This document shows positions 6,121 to 6,146 of a stretch of DNA of 6,146 nt, piece by piece (position 1 is the stretch's first letter; each line of letters opens with the position of its first letter). The notes under the pieces are model-generated. The model ran no database searches. It was given only the letters and a program-made list of their open reading frames with translations, and was not told the DNA's origin. The DNA is taken from the NCBI GenBank assembly GCA_964606855.1, contig CAZSHM010000056.1, positions 1-6,146 of the forward strand, read 5' to 3'. Origin of the DNA: UBA7185 sp964606855. Lineage in GTDB: Bacteria > Bacillota > Peptococcia > Peptococcales > Peptococcaceae. Both the position numbers and the translations under genes were made by a program.

Positions 6121-6146
6121 GGAGCTGGTGAAGCGCGATTTCAAAA
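6083..6146 (+). CDS. ABC-2 type polysaccharide/teichoic acid export permease, N-terminus only
   Basis: Only 21 codons are inside the window and the frame is open to the last base. The peptide contains KYRFLFEELVKRDFK, which is the typical cytoplasmic start of ABC-2 permeases of the TagG/Wzm/RfbA kind; in complete members it is followed by a basic KYK-type stretch and the first membrane helix. The family forms the membrane channel that exports lipid-linked teichoic acid, capsule or O-antigen with a TagH/Wzt ATPase, which would be expected just downstream. The start overlaps the dehydrogenase gene by 38 nt in another frame, so the two are probably translationally coupled. The call rests on a short N-terminal signature and on context. 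Confidence 0.65.
   Translation, partial: MVQKMQKYRFLFEELVKRDFK

Overview
The window is a GC-rich, tightly packed, single-strand block (all genes on +) that reads as the interior of a cell-surface polymer locus (teichoic-acid-like or capsule-like). It holds four complete genes and two genes cut by the window edges. Gene spacings are 2, 17, 49 and 25 nt, followed by a 38 nt overlap. Strong purine-rich Shine-Dalgarno sequences precede the starts, and no promoter or terminator is visible, so this looks like the middle of one operon. The best guess for the organism is a GC-rich Bacillota, for example a gut clostridium of the Lachnospiraceae/Oscillospiraceae kind. This rests on the TagF-type transferase, the ABC-2 exporter start and the strong Shine-Dalgarno use. 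It is an inference; nothing in the window fixes the taxon.

Layout. Positions 1-1023: 3' part of a CDP-glycerol/CDP-polyol phosphotransferase of the TagB/TagF family. Positions 1026-2930: a two-domain HAD-superfamily protein of the long COG5610-like type found in polysaccharide loci. Positions 2948-3661: an IspD/TarI-family CTP-dependent cytidylyltransferase with an altered acceptor pocket. Positions 3711-5039: a GatZ/KbaZ-family protein (tagatose-bisphosphate aldolase 'non-catalytic' subunit family). Positions 5065-6120: a zinc-dependent medium-chain dehydrogenase very like GatD (galactitol-1-phosphate 5-dehydrogenase). Positions 6083-6146: the first 21 codons of what looks like an ABC-2 polysaccharide/teichoic acid export permease (TagG/Wzm type).

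How they may work together (inference). The set has the same logic as the ribitol teichoic acid module TarI-TarJ-TarL (cytidylyltransferase, zinc dehydrogenase, TagF-like transferase), but the dehydrogenase is GatD-like instead of TarJ-like and a GatZ-like protein is added. A coherent hypothesis is: fructose 6-phosphate is epimerised at C4 to tagatose 6-phosphate by the GatZ-like protein; tagatose 6-phosphate is reduced to galactitol 1-phosphate by the GatD-like enzyme; this is activated to CDP-galactitol by the IspD-like enzyme; galactitol phosphate is transferred to a growing surface polymer by the TagF-like enzyme; and the polymer is exported by the ABC transporter. The pathway is not shown by the sequence alone, but each family call is well supported and the combination is the most interesting thing here.
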